Below are positions 1-8,483 of a stretch of 31,576 nucleotides of DNA, piece after piece (positions within the stretch are counted from its first letter, which is position 1; the number at the start of each line of letters is the position of its first letter). The DNA lies in assembly GCA_023091735.1 (NCBI GenBank), contig JALKBU010000596.1, positions 1 to 31,576 of the forward strand, read 5' to 3'. A program made the translations under genes and the position numbers. The notes under the pieces were generated by a model that was not told the DNA's origin, searched no databases, and worked only from the letters and a program-made list of their open reading frames with translations. Origin of the DNA: Trichomonas tenax (Eukaryota; Parabasalia; Trichomonadida; Trichomonadidae).

Positions 1-903
1 ATGCTCGTTGATGATAGAGTTGTGGCTCGTCAACAACACTAACCTGGATGTATTGTTTAGACAACAAAGATATTTATGACACTTTTTATAAAGGTGACAA
101 TTTGCCCGCGCAAAAAGTGACAGTTTAATCATGAAAAGTGACTTTAAGGTACCCCTGTCACTTTTGGTGTTCACTTTTGTCATAGACTCGGTCATTTATT
201 TAATTTTGGTTAAATTATTGAGAATTGACAAATGATTAATAGAAAATATGTTCTCATCGATCAAGAATCGAAAAGCTCATATGATTTATACAAGTCTGGT
301 TAATAAACCGCATCATTTGCATTCAAAGTCGAGAAGCTGAATATGACCTTACTGTTTTGATCCCCATTTGTGAGGAAACCAGTGATAGCACTGAACAGAA
401 TATATGCTTTCTTTACCAAATATTCTTAATATCATGTTGTTGATAATAAATCGACTATAATGAGAACATCATATTGGATATAGTATAAATTTGATAGTAA
501 AATAATATTAAATGCTCTAGCGTAAGTATTACACATAAGTGTCAAAGCGAAATAAGCGAGAATTGTTGAGATTTCGTTTGAGGAAAATTACTCAAGACAT
601 TCTGTGAAGCTTTTTCTCGAGCATTGGTTATTCCTGCTTGGAATTGAAGTGATCTATGTTTTATAATGAGTAAATTCAATAATGGAAGAAGAAAATTTGC
701 TCGTACAATCTAAAAGGTTATTGTGCCAAAAAAAATTTATTCGACTTTTATATTTACAATATAGCACATCATGTGCAGGATGATATCACTAAAATATTGA
801 TTTGACTATTTAAACAAATATTTTGAAAGGAAAAACTTTCGGTTGTTTGGCTGCATCCTCTCAAATTACGATATCGGGAGAATTTGCCAAATTTTAATTC
901 GAC
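1..903. other. Gene-free stretch with a motif cluster
   Basis: I see no credible coding sequence here. The notable content is a cluster of AAAAGTGAC-type motifs in both orientations between 76 and 183, described separately. The rest is AT-rich intergenic DNA leading to the Derlin gene. The last bases before that ATG include TTGCCAAATTTTAA (about 881-894), which resembles the start-proximal elements of other genes in this window. Confidence 0.6.
76..183. repeat. Cluster of AAAAGTGAC motifs with an 11-bp inverted repeat
   Basis: GTGAC/GTCAC cores embedded in A/T runs occur repeatedly: around 76-91, 94-99, 111-123, 133-142, 155-167 and 171-183. CAAAAAGTGACAG (111-123) and CTGTCACTTTTGG (155-167) form an inverted repeat that is perfect over 11 bases. 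The same core occurs just upstream of several start codons in this window (near 4299, 8425 and 24521). A regulatory role is inferred; no gene starts within 700 bases to the right. Confidence 0.4.
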
Positions 904-1539
904 ATGGAACTAGACCGTGCTCCTATCACATTCATCTGGGTACTGTCATCAGTATTCTTGATGGTACTCCAGGCGGCCAAGATTGTAGACCCAATTGACC
1001 TCTTCTTCGACTTCGACTTGATGATGAAGAACAAAGAGTACTATAGGATCATTACAAGTTTCCTCTACTTCGGCTCTTTCTCCTTCAATACAATTCTCTC
1101 ATTGGTTACCTTCTCTAATTTCGCTTCACTTGTTGAAACAGAGATTTTTGGAGGCAAGATGTTGGAGTTCATTGTCTTCCTGTTGTTTGTAGCAGTTCCT
1201 AACCTTGTTTGCGCCGCTTTCACAACAGAAATCTTCTTCGGCCCAATAATCACTTTGACTTGCCTCTATTATTGGTCTAAGCACTACGCTGATATGTCAA
1301 TGAACATAATGGGTATCCCACTCAACATTAAGGCATCATATGCACCATTTGCATATGCCGCATTGAACTTTTATAACAGCGGATTTTATGCTATGATTCC
1401 AAACATGATTGGAATCGTTCTCGGTCATATTTTCTTCTATTTCCATGATGTTACAACCATCAGATTTGGAAAGAGATTCATCGGAGCTCCAAAATGGTTT
1501 GATGCACTTTGCTTTTCCTTGAATAAATTGTTTGTATAA
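904..1539 (+). CDS. Derlin family protein (ER-associated degradation)
   Basis: Derlins are rhomboid pseudoproteases of the ER membrane that help retrotranslocate misfolded proteins to the cytosol with p97/Cdc48. The 211-residue length fits the family. Seen directly: hydrophobic segments spread along the whole protein; an N-terminal EYYRIITSFLYFG block at about residues 45-57, matching the Derlin WR-TSF-FG region with Y in place of W; and a C-terminal GHIFFYFHDV block near residue 178, matching the family's GH(I/V)YYFLEDV motif, followed by a basic FGKRFIGAPKWF tail. No rhomboid Ser-His pair is expected or obvious. The ATG at 904 is the first in frame, and a TTGCCAAATTTT element lies about 10-20 bases upstream. 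The stop reads TAAA, which may double as the polyadenylation signal. Fold assignment is confident; the substrate is unknown. Confidence 0.85.
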   Translation: MELDRAPITFIWVLSSVFLMVLQAAKIVDPIDLFFDFDLMMKNKEYYRIITSFLYFGSFSFNTILSLVTFSNFASLVETEIFGGKMLEFIVFLLFVAVPNLVCAAFTTEIFFGPIITLTCLYYWSKHYADMSMNIMGIPLNIKASYAPFAYAALNFYNSGFYAMIPNMIGIVLGHIFFYFHDVTTIRFGKRFIGAPKWFDALCFSLNKLFV

Positions 1540-2266
1540 ATTTTGTTTGCAAAATACTATTATTTTCACCATAGGCAACAACAAAGCATATCCAATACTA
1601 TGGAGCACTTAATAGATGGAGTTATATTATAAAGTCTTCTTATAACAATGAAGAATTCCCATTGTAACTAATTGCAGAATATATAGCGCTACTGTAGCGA
1701 TAGTGGCAGTGAGTAATGAAAGCTTTAAATTAAAAAATGTATCAAAATTGAAATATTGTTTATGAACCTCGTCTATCTTGTTACAAGAAATGAATGCTGG
1801 GTTAGAAATATACTCTTTAAACTTGAATCCAACTATTATAGCTTCTTTGAATATCCATATTCAAAACATTGTTGCAGAGAAGATGTAATTAATAACAGAA
1901 AGCTTTCATTTTTGTTCATAAGAGATAGCATAGCCCTGAAAATAAGTGCAGTCCAATATTTGAAGTTTTTATAAAATCAGAATTGCAGGAATATCTCAAT
2001 AAATTGATGGATAGTCCAATTATCATGTACAGAATCTATTGCAACAATATTTAAATGATTTTTTTCTGATAGTTTTTTAATTATAACCAAGAAAACAAAA
2101 AAACTTCTAAAAAAGGGCTAAATTTTTTTCCAGTTTGTTGTTTTATTTGTCAAAATGCAATAAAAATTGTCCAAATTTAGAATAAATAAAATCTACAGTA
2201 CAAGGCAATTATAAATCAAAAAGTTTTCCATAAAATATTTTTATCGTAAAACTTGAATAAAAAATA
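1540..2266. other. Intergenic, no supported gene
   Basis: This is AT-rich DNA between two plus-strand genes. An open stretch from an ATG at 1762 could encode about 70 residues, but it has no recognisable domain, no initiator-like element close upstream and a composition like translated AT-rich noise, so it is not called. Several T and A homopolymers lie near 2058-2130. Confidence 0.6.
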
Positions 2267-3619
2267 ATGAGTGAAGGTAACTTGGAAGCAGAACTCGCGG
2301 AATCAACGCAAATTCTTAGCGAGCAGGCAAAAAACCACGAAGCTCAGGCGCCTAAACCCAATGCAGATAACAATAACACAAAAGGTGAGTCCAAACCGTA
2401 CAAAAAATATTTATATGGATTTGCTACAGTTTTGGTTTTATTCCTCCTTATTATCATATTCTACCCACGAAGGCCACCACGCTCTCCATATCTACCGATT
2501 CCATACGTCTACGATAAAAACTATTTAGCTCAACTTAAGCATTTTACTAGTTTTAATGGTCACTCTAATGTATTTATTGCAACTGGTCCACCAGGAATTG
2601 GAAAATCCAGTGGATTATATCAGTTTGCTGAAAAAACAAACAAAACTCTTCAAACTCCTTTAATTCTTGATTGCGAGATAATATCAAAGACAGCAACAGT
2701 TCATGATATCGCAAATACTCTCATTGGTTTCCTTGTCAAAGGCTTCAAAGCTATCGATGGAAGACCTATCAACTTAACAATTTTAGCAAGGAGCATGCCG
2801 CTACTTAAAGCCATTAACCCACCACCCCATCCACTTGTTGCAAACATCACAGACCAAAATCTCCTTAAAATCGCAAATTATGCTGCTTCGCTTTTAGGCC
2901 AGATTGATACAACACCAGCATCTTCAGTATTCAACTTCATGGAACTTATTGATCAGACTACAGAATTCCTTAATACATTCATTTTCATCATCGAGCCTTC
3001 CAATTTAATGAGTTTGAAGGATCATAAGGCGCATTTAGCAGCAGAAGGACTTATCAGCTTTATTAATAACTTCAGACAAGGAATGTATAAGCTTCCATGC
3101 GTTGTCACAGAATCAAATCTTCTTTCAAAGAATGCAAAGTTAACATTCAAAGATCTCACATGGTTCAAGATCCTTCATGTTGGCGAATTTGAATTGATCG
3201 CAGGTCGAAAGGTTTTGGTTTACCAAGAGAGAGTTTTCCCGAAGAAATTATATCACAATCTTTATGAAAAGTTTGGAGGCTTTGGACAATTGTATGTCAC
3301 TGTCCATGACTTGATTCGCGAAAAAGTTCAACTTCCTGATATTATGAAACAGATCGAAAGCAGATACACTGTTATTATTGCCAAAGCAGTCCACAAAGAG
3401 GCAAATGGCGATTCTCAACTGGTTAACATCCGTTACAAGTTCCTTCATCAGCTTGCAAAGAACGGAATAATTATAATTAATCCATCTAATATCGATCTTG
3501 TTAATCACTTCATGGAGCATAGTATTATTAAATTAACACCAAACATGATTGGAGTTCAGCCAATAAATCTTGTAATGAAGTCTGTTATCAATCAGGCCAT
3601 TTCATATGCTAAGAAATAA
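2267..3619 (+). CDS. Membrane-anchored P-loop ATPase (AAA/STAND-like)
   Basis: The 450-residue protein starts with a polar, N/Q/K-rich tail (1-48). One transmembrane segment (about 49-66) follows, then a basic YPRRPPR stop-transfer patch. A Walker A motif, GPPGIGKSS, sits at about 107-115. A strand followed by an acid, FIFIIEPSN (about 238-246), fits a degenerate Walker B with E243. LPCVVTESNLL (about 276-286) could be the sensor-1 strand. The C-terminal 160 residues look helical. This layout suits an AAA+/STAND-type NTPase anchored in a membrane, with the ATPase on the side of the basic patch, probably the cytosol. The family is not pinned down and the process served is unknown. No arginine finger or WD/TPR repeats are evident. 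The stop reads TAAA. Confidence 0.7.
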   Translation: MSEGNLEAELAESTQILSEQAKNHEAQAPKPNADNNNTKGESKPYKKYLYGFATVLVLFLLIIIFYPRRPPRSPYLPIPYVYDKNYLAQLKHFTSFNGHSNVFIATGPPGIGKSSGLYQFAEKTNKTLQTPLILDCEIISKTATVHDIANTLIGFLVKGFKAIDGRPINLTILARSMPLLKAINPPPHPLVANITDQNLLKIANYAASLLGQIDTTPASSVFNFMELIDQTTEFLNTFIFIIEPSNLMSLKDHKAHLAAEGLISFINNFRQGMYKLPCVVTESNLLSKNAKLTFKDLTWFKILHVGEFELIAGRKVLVYQERVFPKKLYHNLYEKFGGFGQLYVTVHDLIREKVQLPDIMKQIESRYTVIIAKAVHKEANGDSQLVNIRYKFLHQLAKNGIIIINPSNIDLVNHFMEHSIIKLTPNMIGVQPINLVMKSVINQAISYAKK

Positions 3620-3747
3620 AAGAAATCACATTATTGTTTGCAAATGGGCAATTTTTTCTTTCATAAATATCATAGTTTTTGCTCTGAGACAAAAATAAAT
3701 AAAATGGTAATTTAATATTTACAATTCTATTATGACTAGATATAAAT

Positions 3748-4284
3748 TCATGCAAACCCTGAATAAGCAGCGCCAAATCCAGGTTGCCACTGTTGAGTAG
3801 GAGCCTGCTGAGTTCCGACTTCGCCTTGTGTAGGCTGATTTGGTGGGTTTATTGTTGTCTGAACAGGGCGGAACTGAATGACCACATTCTGTTTGGCGAT
3901 ATTTATTATATTATCAGAATTAACAATTTCAAATTTATCAGAAACAATAAAGAATCTGTTGTATATCTGCTGAATGATGAAATCCTGTGTGAATAACGTA
4001 ACATTGCTCTCTGTTAAGATTGTTCCTTGGATTGAAATATGCGCAAAATTCATGAATTGATTTACTGTGTATGTCGATATTGCAAACTGAGAGTCTGGAG
4101 TGAGCTTTATTGGAAGGTCAGCAATGCATTTTGTTACTGGGACTCCTTCTGGATAATTGAATTCAGGGCGATGAATAACTGCTGTTTCAAGATAAAACTT
4201 AACGAGTTCATTAGGCTGGTAGACCATGATAGGATAGTACGCTTTAATGAAGTACTTCGCGAATTCGATACTTTGGCTTGTCAT
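3748..4284 (-). CDS. NTF2-like domain protein, G3BP-like architecture
   Basis: The 178-residue protein opens with FAKYFIKAYYPIMVYQPNEL, followed by KFYLETAVIHRPEF. This matches the first helix pair and the conserved FY/S-V strand of NTF2 domains as in G3BP, Mex67/Mtr2 and NTF2. Around residues 80-120, ISIQGTI and a run ending NRFFIVSDKFEIV fit the sheet and the usual Q.F.L......F.V.ND.F.. ending. The tail (about 140-178) is Q/P/G-rich and disordered, as in G3BP-like RNA-binding adaptors, but no RRM follows. Possible roles are nuclear transport or mRNP assembly; the sequence does not decide. In gene orientation an AAAAAGTGACATTTTTA element lies about 10-30 bases before the ATG. The stop is TGA. 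Confidence 0.65.
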   Translation of the reverse strand: MTSQSIEFAKYFIKAYYPIMVYQPNELVKFYLETAVIHRPEFNYPEGVPVTKCIADLPIKLTPDSQFAISTYTVNQFMNFAHISIQGTILTESNVTLFTQDFIIQQIYNRFFIVSDKFEIVNSDNIINIAKQNVVIQFRPVQTTINPPNQPTQGEVGTQQAPTQQWQPGFGAAYSGFA

Positions 4285-4292
4285 ATCAATAT

Positions 4293-4309
4293 AAAAATGT
4301 CACTTTTTA
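4293..4309 (-). promoter_or_regulatory. AAAAAGTGACATTTTTA start-proximal element
   Basis: Read on the minus strand, AAAAAGTGACATTTTTA ends 8 bases before the ATG of the NTF2-domain gene. It has the same GTGAC core as elements ahead of other genes here. Its opposite strand reads TGTCACTTTTT, a good TCA-Y-W initiator pointing away from this gene. The role as a promoter is inferred. Confidence 0.4.
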
Positions 4310-4323
4310 ACAATACTTAGTTA

Positions 4324-4458
4324 TTATCCAGATTTTGGAATGAGCATAAGTTTATTTTTGACATTATAGTTTTCAAAGACCAGTTGAGACTCTTCATTCA
4401 TCTCAGAGATGATAAGACGTGAATGATTTTCATAATTAAAACATAACAATTTAAACAT
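4324..4458 (-). CDS. Possible small protein of 44 residues
   Basis: A short ATG-to-stop reading encodes 44 residues, opening MFKLLCFNYENHSRLI and ending KLMLIPKSG before a double TAA. It lies in the gap between two minus-strand genes: its ATG is 15 bases after the stop of the TBC-like gene, and its stop is about 15 bases before the AAAAGTGAC element of the NTF2 gene. In its favour are the mixed, protein-like composition (charged, hydrophobic and polar residues alternating as in a small beta protein) and a TCATA initiator-like site about 30 bases upstream, overlapping the end of the upstream gene. I do not recognise a family. It could equally be chance. Confidence 0.35.
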   Translation of the reverse strand: MFKLLCFNYENHSRLIISEMNEESQLVFENYNVKNKLMLIPKSG

Positions 4459-4473
4459 TATATAAAAAAACAA

Positions 4474-5844
4474 TTAATTATATGAGCTATGGTTTGCTGT
4501 CGACATCATTTTTTCAGCATTGTAAAGAATTAACCTACCATCAAGCTTTCTCAGATTGAGTGAAAATTCTTCACTGAAAACTTGAGGCATATCAAGAGGA
4601 ATTTCTTGTAGCTTTTCATGCAAAAGAACGAGTGCTGCACATAGCATTGACTGCCTCATAACAGGCAGATTTCCACATGAAAGTGCACTTGCAAGTATCA
4701 AAGAAGTTATCTTATAATCTCTCCATCTTGTGAAAAGAATACGCGAATCAGGAATTGCAAAATCTAATGTTTTGTAGTTTCTATCATTGAGAACTTCAGC
4801 TGTAGATTTGGAAATGTTTTCAAGCATTGTTAGAACTTTGAGGCTCTCTTGCTGAACAGATAATGATGCTTCTTTTATCTTCCTGTAAAGTGTGAGGAGT
4901 GGCCAGAACAATAGCAATTCAGCGCCCTCGAGATCGAGCATTCGATCATCACGCGTTACAAATTTTTCATCGATTATTTCATCTTCAAGATATATAGTTA
5001 CCAGAGCAGATAGTTCGAATTGCAGCGTATCATCAAACTTTAAATTGCCGAAATGGAATGTGAACAGTGATATACCTAAATTGAAAATGAGTTGTTTGTG
5101 CATTTGTGAGTAGTTTTCGCCTAATATCCAACTTTCAATATCATGCACAAAGACACGAAGATCGGAGAATCTATTCCATTCATCTTTTGTGATTAATTGC
5201 CATTGTTCACGGATTTGTAAATACTCTTTTTGTGCTGAGTCCCCAGGCTTGCATAAAAGTAATCTGTCAAACAAGGCCGGAAGTGAGTCATCAATTATAT
5301 TGTATTTAGAGAATGAAGTAATGCTTAGATCGATAGTTTTGGCATTTTCACGTGTAAAATCTTCAAATTTCGAGGCAGGTATAGCAGGAACAATATTTCC
5401 GTATGTAAAAGCATCAACAGGTCGAATTGTTATTGGGTTTACCGGTGCAAAATTGAATGAATCACCGTAATTCTTCAAAACATCCGTGAATTTACCGAAA
5501 ATTCCACCCTTGTTCTGTTCTTTTAACTCTATATTAAACATTAATGTGTTATCAGGGTTTGGTGTCAGTACAATTTTATTTCTTAAGAATTCCCAAAACG
5601 CATTCATATCTGTTTTATTGTTGAAAACTATTACTCTGTTGGTAAATTTTCCATGGAATGTAGTTATTAGCGTACTCTCTTTAGATAATTCTATTTTTGA
5701 AAATTGTGAAATTTTATCAGTGACTATAATCCCTCCATGCTCATCAAAATATGTGACGCTTAAGTCAGAGCCATTAATGGCTATCTGCATATAGCCATTA
5801 AGGCGTTCATTCTGATCAAGCATAATTCCAACTTTCGTGTACAT
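4474..5844 (-). CDS. Divergent TBC/Rab-GAP-like protein
   Basis: This protein has 456 residues. The N-terminal 110 or so look like a PH-like lipid/Rab-binding domain (alternating strands, ending MNAFWEFLRNKIVL). A middle segment around residue 210 (YLQIREQWQLITKDEWNRF) resembles the linker and first helix of TBC domains of the TBC1D15 type, followed by a helical C-terminal half. TBC proteins switch off Rab GTPases. Here the canonical arginine finger of I-x-x-D-x-x-R is not visible (it reads VHDIESW) and no YQ finger is evident, so catalysis by the usual mechanism is doubtful. The start at 5844 was chosen because TTCATTTTGG abuts the ATG, a textbook trichomonad initiator. A longer reading to 5868 begins with GTG. 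Confidence 0.45.
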   Translation of the reverse strand: MYTKVGIMLDQNERLNGYMQIAINGSDLSVTYFDEHGGIIVTDKISQFSKIELSKESTLITTFHGKFTNRVIVFNNKTDMNAFWEFLRNKIVLTPNPDNTLMFNIELKEQNKGGIFGKFTDVLKNYGDSFNFAPVNPITIRPVDAFTYGNIVPAIPASKFEDFTRENAKTIDLSITSFSKYNIIDDSLPALFDRLLLCKPGDSAQKEYLQIREQWQLITKDEWNRFSDLRVFVHDIESWILGENYSQMHKQLIFNLGISLFTFHFGNLKFDDTLQFELSALVTIYLEDEIIDEKFVTRDDRMLDLEGAELLLFWPLLTLYRKIKEASLSVQQESLKVLTMLENISKSTAEVLNDRNYKTLDFAIPDSRILFTRWRDYKITSLILASALSCGNLPVMRQSMLCAALVLLHEKLQEIPLDMPQVFSEEFSLNLRKLDGRLILYNAEKMMSTANHSSYN

Positions 5845-5854
5845 CCAAAATGAA
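5845..5854 (-). promoter_or_regulatory. Initiator (Inr) TTCATTTTGG abutting the start codon
   Basis: On the minus strand, TCATT with its A at 5851 lies 7 bases before the ATG at 5844. It matches the trichomonad Inr consensus TCA(+1)-Y-W and its usual position. It fixes the start of the TBC-like gene and argues against the upstream GTG. Confidence 0.6.
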
Positions 5855-5939
5855 GTTGAAACATACACAAAAGATCATTTGTTATTTGTTTGTAAGATAG
5901 GTTTCCTTTTTTGGTAATTTTTAAAAAGACTTGTGCAAA

Positions 5940-6647
5940 ATGAGAAGAGAGCGACTTCATATTTATCAAGCAACATACGCAGCAACTTTAAAATCGAATA
6001 TTTTGAAAGATTAAATCTCATATATTAAATTGACCTCTAGTTGGGACATTCCTGAATCATTTTTGTCAGACAGTTCGCCTCCATATGAAGCGTTTCGTTC
6101 AACTTCTACTAATTCAGTTCAAAATAATGACTTCTTTGTTGATTCATCTAAAGAATTTATTTCGGAAAGCGATGTCGAGCTAGTATCAGGAAATTATCAC
6201 TCAAATCCACAAAGCAATACCAGCATTGAATCTTCGGAAAGCAAATTTGATTATTCATCGAATTATTCTTCTTCTTCAATTTATACAACACCACAAGTAG
6301 ATCAAAGAAAATACAGACATATGTAATACCCTCGAATACCAGTAATCTACGAGAACTCAATTATAAAAAATGCAAAAGATTTTGAATGTACACAAGCTAT
6401 TAATTCATCTGGTGATGATGAAGAAGATGGCAAAGAAGATGTAATGAATAGTTCAGACCGCAGATTTGTTGCAGATTCTAGTACTTCTACTCAAAATCAG
6501 CGAGACTCAATTGCATTTTACCGATTAATGACAATACCCAATAAAATAAAAGCCAAGAGTATAAATTCTAAACCCCGCCGTGAAAAATTAATCATTGAAT
6601 ATTGCCCATCGCAGTCAGATTCAGAATCAGATCTTGAAAGTTCTTAA
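5940..6647 (+). pseudogene. Serine-rich acidic protein gene with two in-frame TAA codons
   Basis: One frame runs from an ATG at 5940 to TAA at 6645-6647 and would encode about 235 residues. It is broken only by TAA at 6012-6014 (codon 25) and TAA at 6324-6326 (codon 129); no frameshift is needed. The segments read alike: S/N/D/E-rich, with runs such as YSSNYSSSSIY, an acidic GDDEEDGKED, a basic KSINSKPRREK and an SDSESDLESS tail. The first 24 codons (MRRERLHIYQATYAA) also look protein-like. Alternatively the gene begins at TTG 6030, with TCATA at 6018-6022 as its initiator, and has lost its ATG by one base. The composition suggests a phosphorylated disordered protein of unknown function. No trichomonad-type intron (GTAYGT ... 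ACTAACACACAG) spans either stop. It is probably a young pseudogene. Confidence 0.55.
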
Positions 6648-6878
6648 ATTGAATACTCAGGAATATGGCACATTAAGCGGCTATATTATTCTGAATTATA
6701 CAATATATTTTATATTATTTTGTTTTATAATGTTGTGTTTACGAATTGGAACAGAATATAAAGTTTATATTAGTTTATCTACACGCATATAAAACTATTT
6801 AAAATAATAAAATTGATAATAATTATAACTATGATCAAAAAACAAACGATACAAAATTTATTCATACAGTGCTGGTTG

Positions 6879-7919
6879 CTACTTACGAGCTGCTGCCTTT
6901 GACATTGGACGAAGTGAAAGAAGTCCAATTGATGACATCGGTCTTTGTCTTTGAACATTTCCAGTTGTCTTTGAAAGAGCAGATTTACCTTTGATGGATC
7001 TTTCTGCCACAGCTGCAAATGGTACTGTTGTCTTGGATAATTCAGATTTAGATTTGTTATTTGATTTTTCTGCAGCTTCTGCAAGTCCAAATTTAAGTTT
7101 CTCGTATTGGACCATAACAGGAACAACTCTCAGTTTCGATTTGAAGTATTCAATTTCTTCATCACATATTCCACGTATTTCGGTGCTGAAGTCATTAACA
7201 TCCATATTCTTAGATGCAACAGCATTAAACTTTGTTATGGCTTTTGTGCATATTAAGTTGAATTCGTCAATAAACTCATGTATTGACTGGGAAAATTGTG
7301 CTTCTTGTCTTGCTTGCTCAGCTTTAACTTCAGCTTCATGATCCTGAGTAATTTTCTCAAGCTCCTCTTTTTGTGAGTCAATAGTAACCTCTTTAAGCTT
7401 AGCAAAACGATCTTCAGTTTCAACTCTTCTTCTTTCAAGTTCTTCCTTGGCAATGTCATGTGCACGCTGACGCAATTCTTTAGCCTTATCAAAGTGGCAA
7501 AATTTAGCTTCAGCTTTTGCTTCTTCGAGCATTTGAATTTGCTCTTCGACATCTCTCTCAGACTCTGTGATAAGAGTATAAGTTCTATCTTGCTCAATCT
7601 CCATAAGTTCTGAAATATGTCTTTCTTCGGTTGATTCAACGAGAACTTGATATTTTGAGTAAATCATTTGTGTGTTTTTGCGACTTTCTTCTGCTTCATC
7701 TGCTAAACGCTTCTCTGCCTGCTTGTGATACTTTTTGATATCAGATTTTGCAACTGAAAGAGCGTCTTGCATTTGATATTTTGAAAAATTACGCAATTCT
7801 TGCTGAATTTGATTTTCCATTTCTTCAGCCGTCTCAAAATCGAGAACATCAACTGCTTTCTGCTTCTTTATTCTCATATCATTGATTGTCGAGTAAGTGG
7901 CTTGAGCGAGTTGATCCAT
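6879..7919 (-). CDS. Coiled-coil protein with UVR-like motifs
   Basis: The 346-residue protein is almost wholly helical and charged. Near the N-terminus, KKQKAVDVLDFETAEEMENQ (about 18-37) fits the UVR motif, a short helical hairpin that mediates protein contacts in UvrB, UvrC and Clp regulators and recurs in eukaryotic coiled-coil proteins. A second similar block, HFDKAKELRQRAHDIAKEEL, lies near residue 145. Long E/K/R-rich heptads fill residues 40-250. The last 75 residues are basic and S/T-rich. It is probably a structural or scaffold protein; cytoskeletal location is only a guess. The ATG at 7919 is followed by MDQLAQATYS and preceded, 17 bases away, by a GCACACTTTTT element. The stop is TAG. 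Confidence 0.65.
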   Translation of the reverse strand: MDQLAQATYSTINDMRIKKQKAVDVLDFETAEEMENQIQQELRNFSKYQMQDALSVAKSDIKKYHKQAEKRLADEAEESRKNTQMIYSKYQVLVESTEERHISELMEIEQDRTYTLITESERDVEEQIQMLEEAKAEAKFCHFDKAKELRQRAHDIAKEELERRRVETEDRFAKLKEVTIDSQKEELEKITQDHEAEVKAEQARQEAQFSQSIHEFIDEFNLICTKAITKFNAVASKNMDVNDFSTEIRGICDEEIEYFKSKLRVVPVMVQYEKLKFGLAEAAEKSNNKSKSELSKTTVPFAAVAERSIKGKSALSKTTGNVQRQRPMSSIGLLSLRPMSKAAARK

Positions 7920-7940
7920 TGTACGTTATTTATGTAATGG

Positions 7941-7951
7941 AAAAAGTGTGC
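7941..7951 (-). promoter_or_regulatory. GCACACTTTTT initiator-like element
   Basis: On the minus strand this reads GCACACTTTTT, with a candidate +1 A at 7947, 28 bases before the ATG of the coiled-coil gene. It parallels GCCACTTTTT ahead of MsrA and GTCACATTTTT ahead of the TKL pseudokinase. The first base differs from the strict TCA consensus. Confidence 0.4.
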
Positions 7952-8483
7952 AATTTTGGAAACATTTATTACACTTTATATCTTCGCACTGTAATCATAC
8001 ATTGCTGCTGCATGATTATGTATCAAAGTTTAGCAGTTAAATATCTATATTTCATCACCAATCTTCAACATCTGGGTATTCTCATTTGGAAATACCATTC
8101 AACAATCAAATAAAACTTTACTCGTATGCTGTGGCATTAATGTTAATTGATTTATTTGCTTATAAATGTTTTGAAATTTGTGTTGATAAACTATAATAAG
8201 CCAAGCAAGTTATGCATTCATATATAACTGATCAATTTATGATATATTTTCAACAGATGGTGTGTTTATAAGCAAAATAATGTTTTTGCTATTCAAATCT
8301 TGGGCAAACCAAGGCAAACAACAATCAAACGAATGCTCATAAGGCTTCTCTATATAAAACCACAAAACTTGACTGTTTGCAAAGTGCGCAGAATGAAAAA
8401 ATGAACAAAAAATAATATTAATCCAAAAGTGACAATATAAAAATAATAAGGTGATATGAAAAGTGCCAAAAATTTATAAACGA
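7952..8483. promoter_or_regulatory. Divergent intergenic region with two AAAAGTG(A/C)CA elements
   Basis: This lies between the minus-strand coiled-coil gene and the plus-strand B-box/TLDc gene. Close to the latter are AAAAGTGACA (8425-8434) and AAAAGTGCCA (8459-8468), the second 16 bases before the ATG at 8484. An open stretch of 58 codons from an ATG at 7937 has no protein-like character and is not called. Confidence 0.45.

Noticed and set aside
1..57. Minus-strand GGTTAGT-GTTGTTGA run resembling the D-arm and anticodon arm of the tRNA-like element at 12734-12803, with the loop segment apparently inverted
   Set aside because: No T-arm or B-box can be seen before the window edge, and the anticodon stem would be 4 bp with an 8-base loop. 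The similarity rests on about 15 bases.
1762..1974. 70-codon open stretch on the plus strand
   Set aside because: No domain, no initiator-like site near the ATG, and a composition like translated AT-rich noise.
6012..6326. Spliceosomal intron removing the in-frame TAA codons of the serine-rich gene
   Set aside because: No GTAYGT 5' site and no ACTAACACACAG-type 3' site is placed to remove either stop.
7937..8113. 58-codon open stretch on the plus strand inside the divergent promoter region
   Set aside because: It overlaps the initiator of the coiled-coil gene and looks random.
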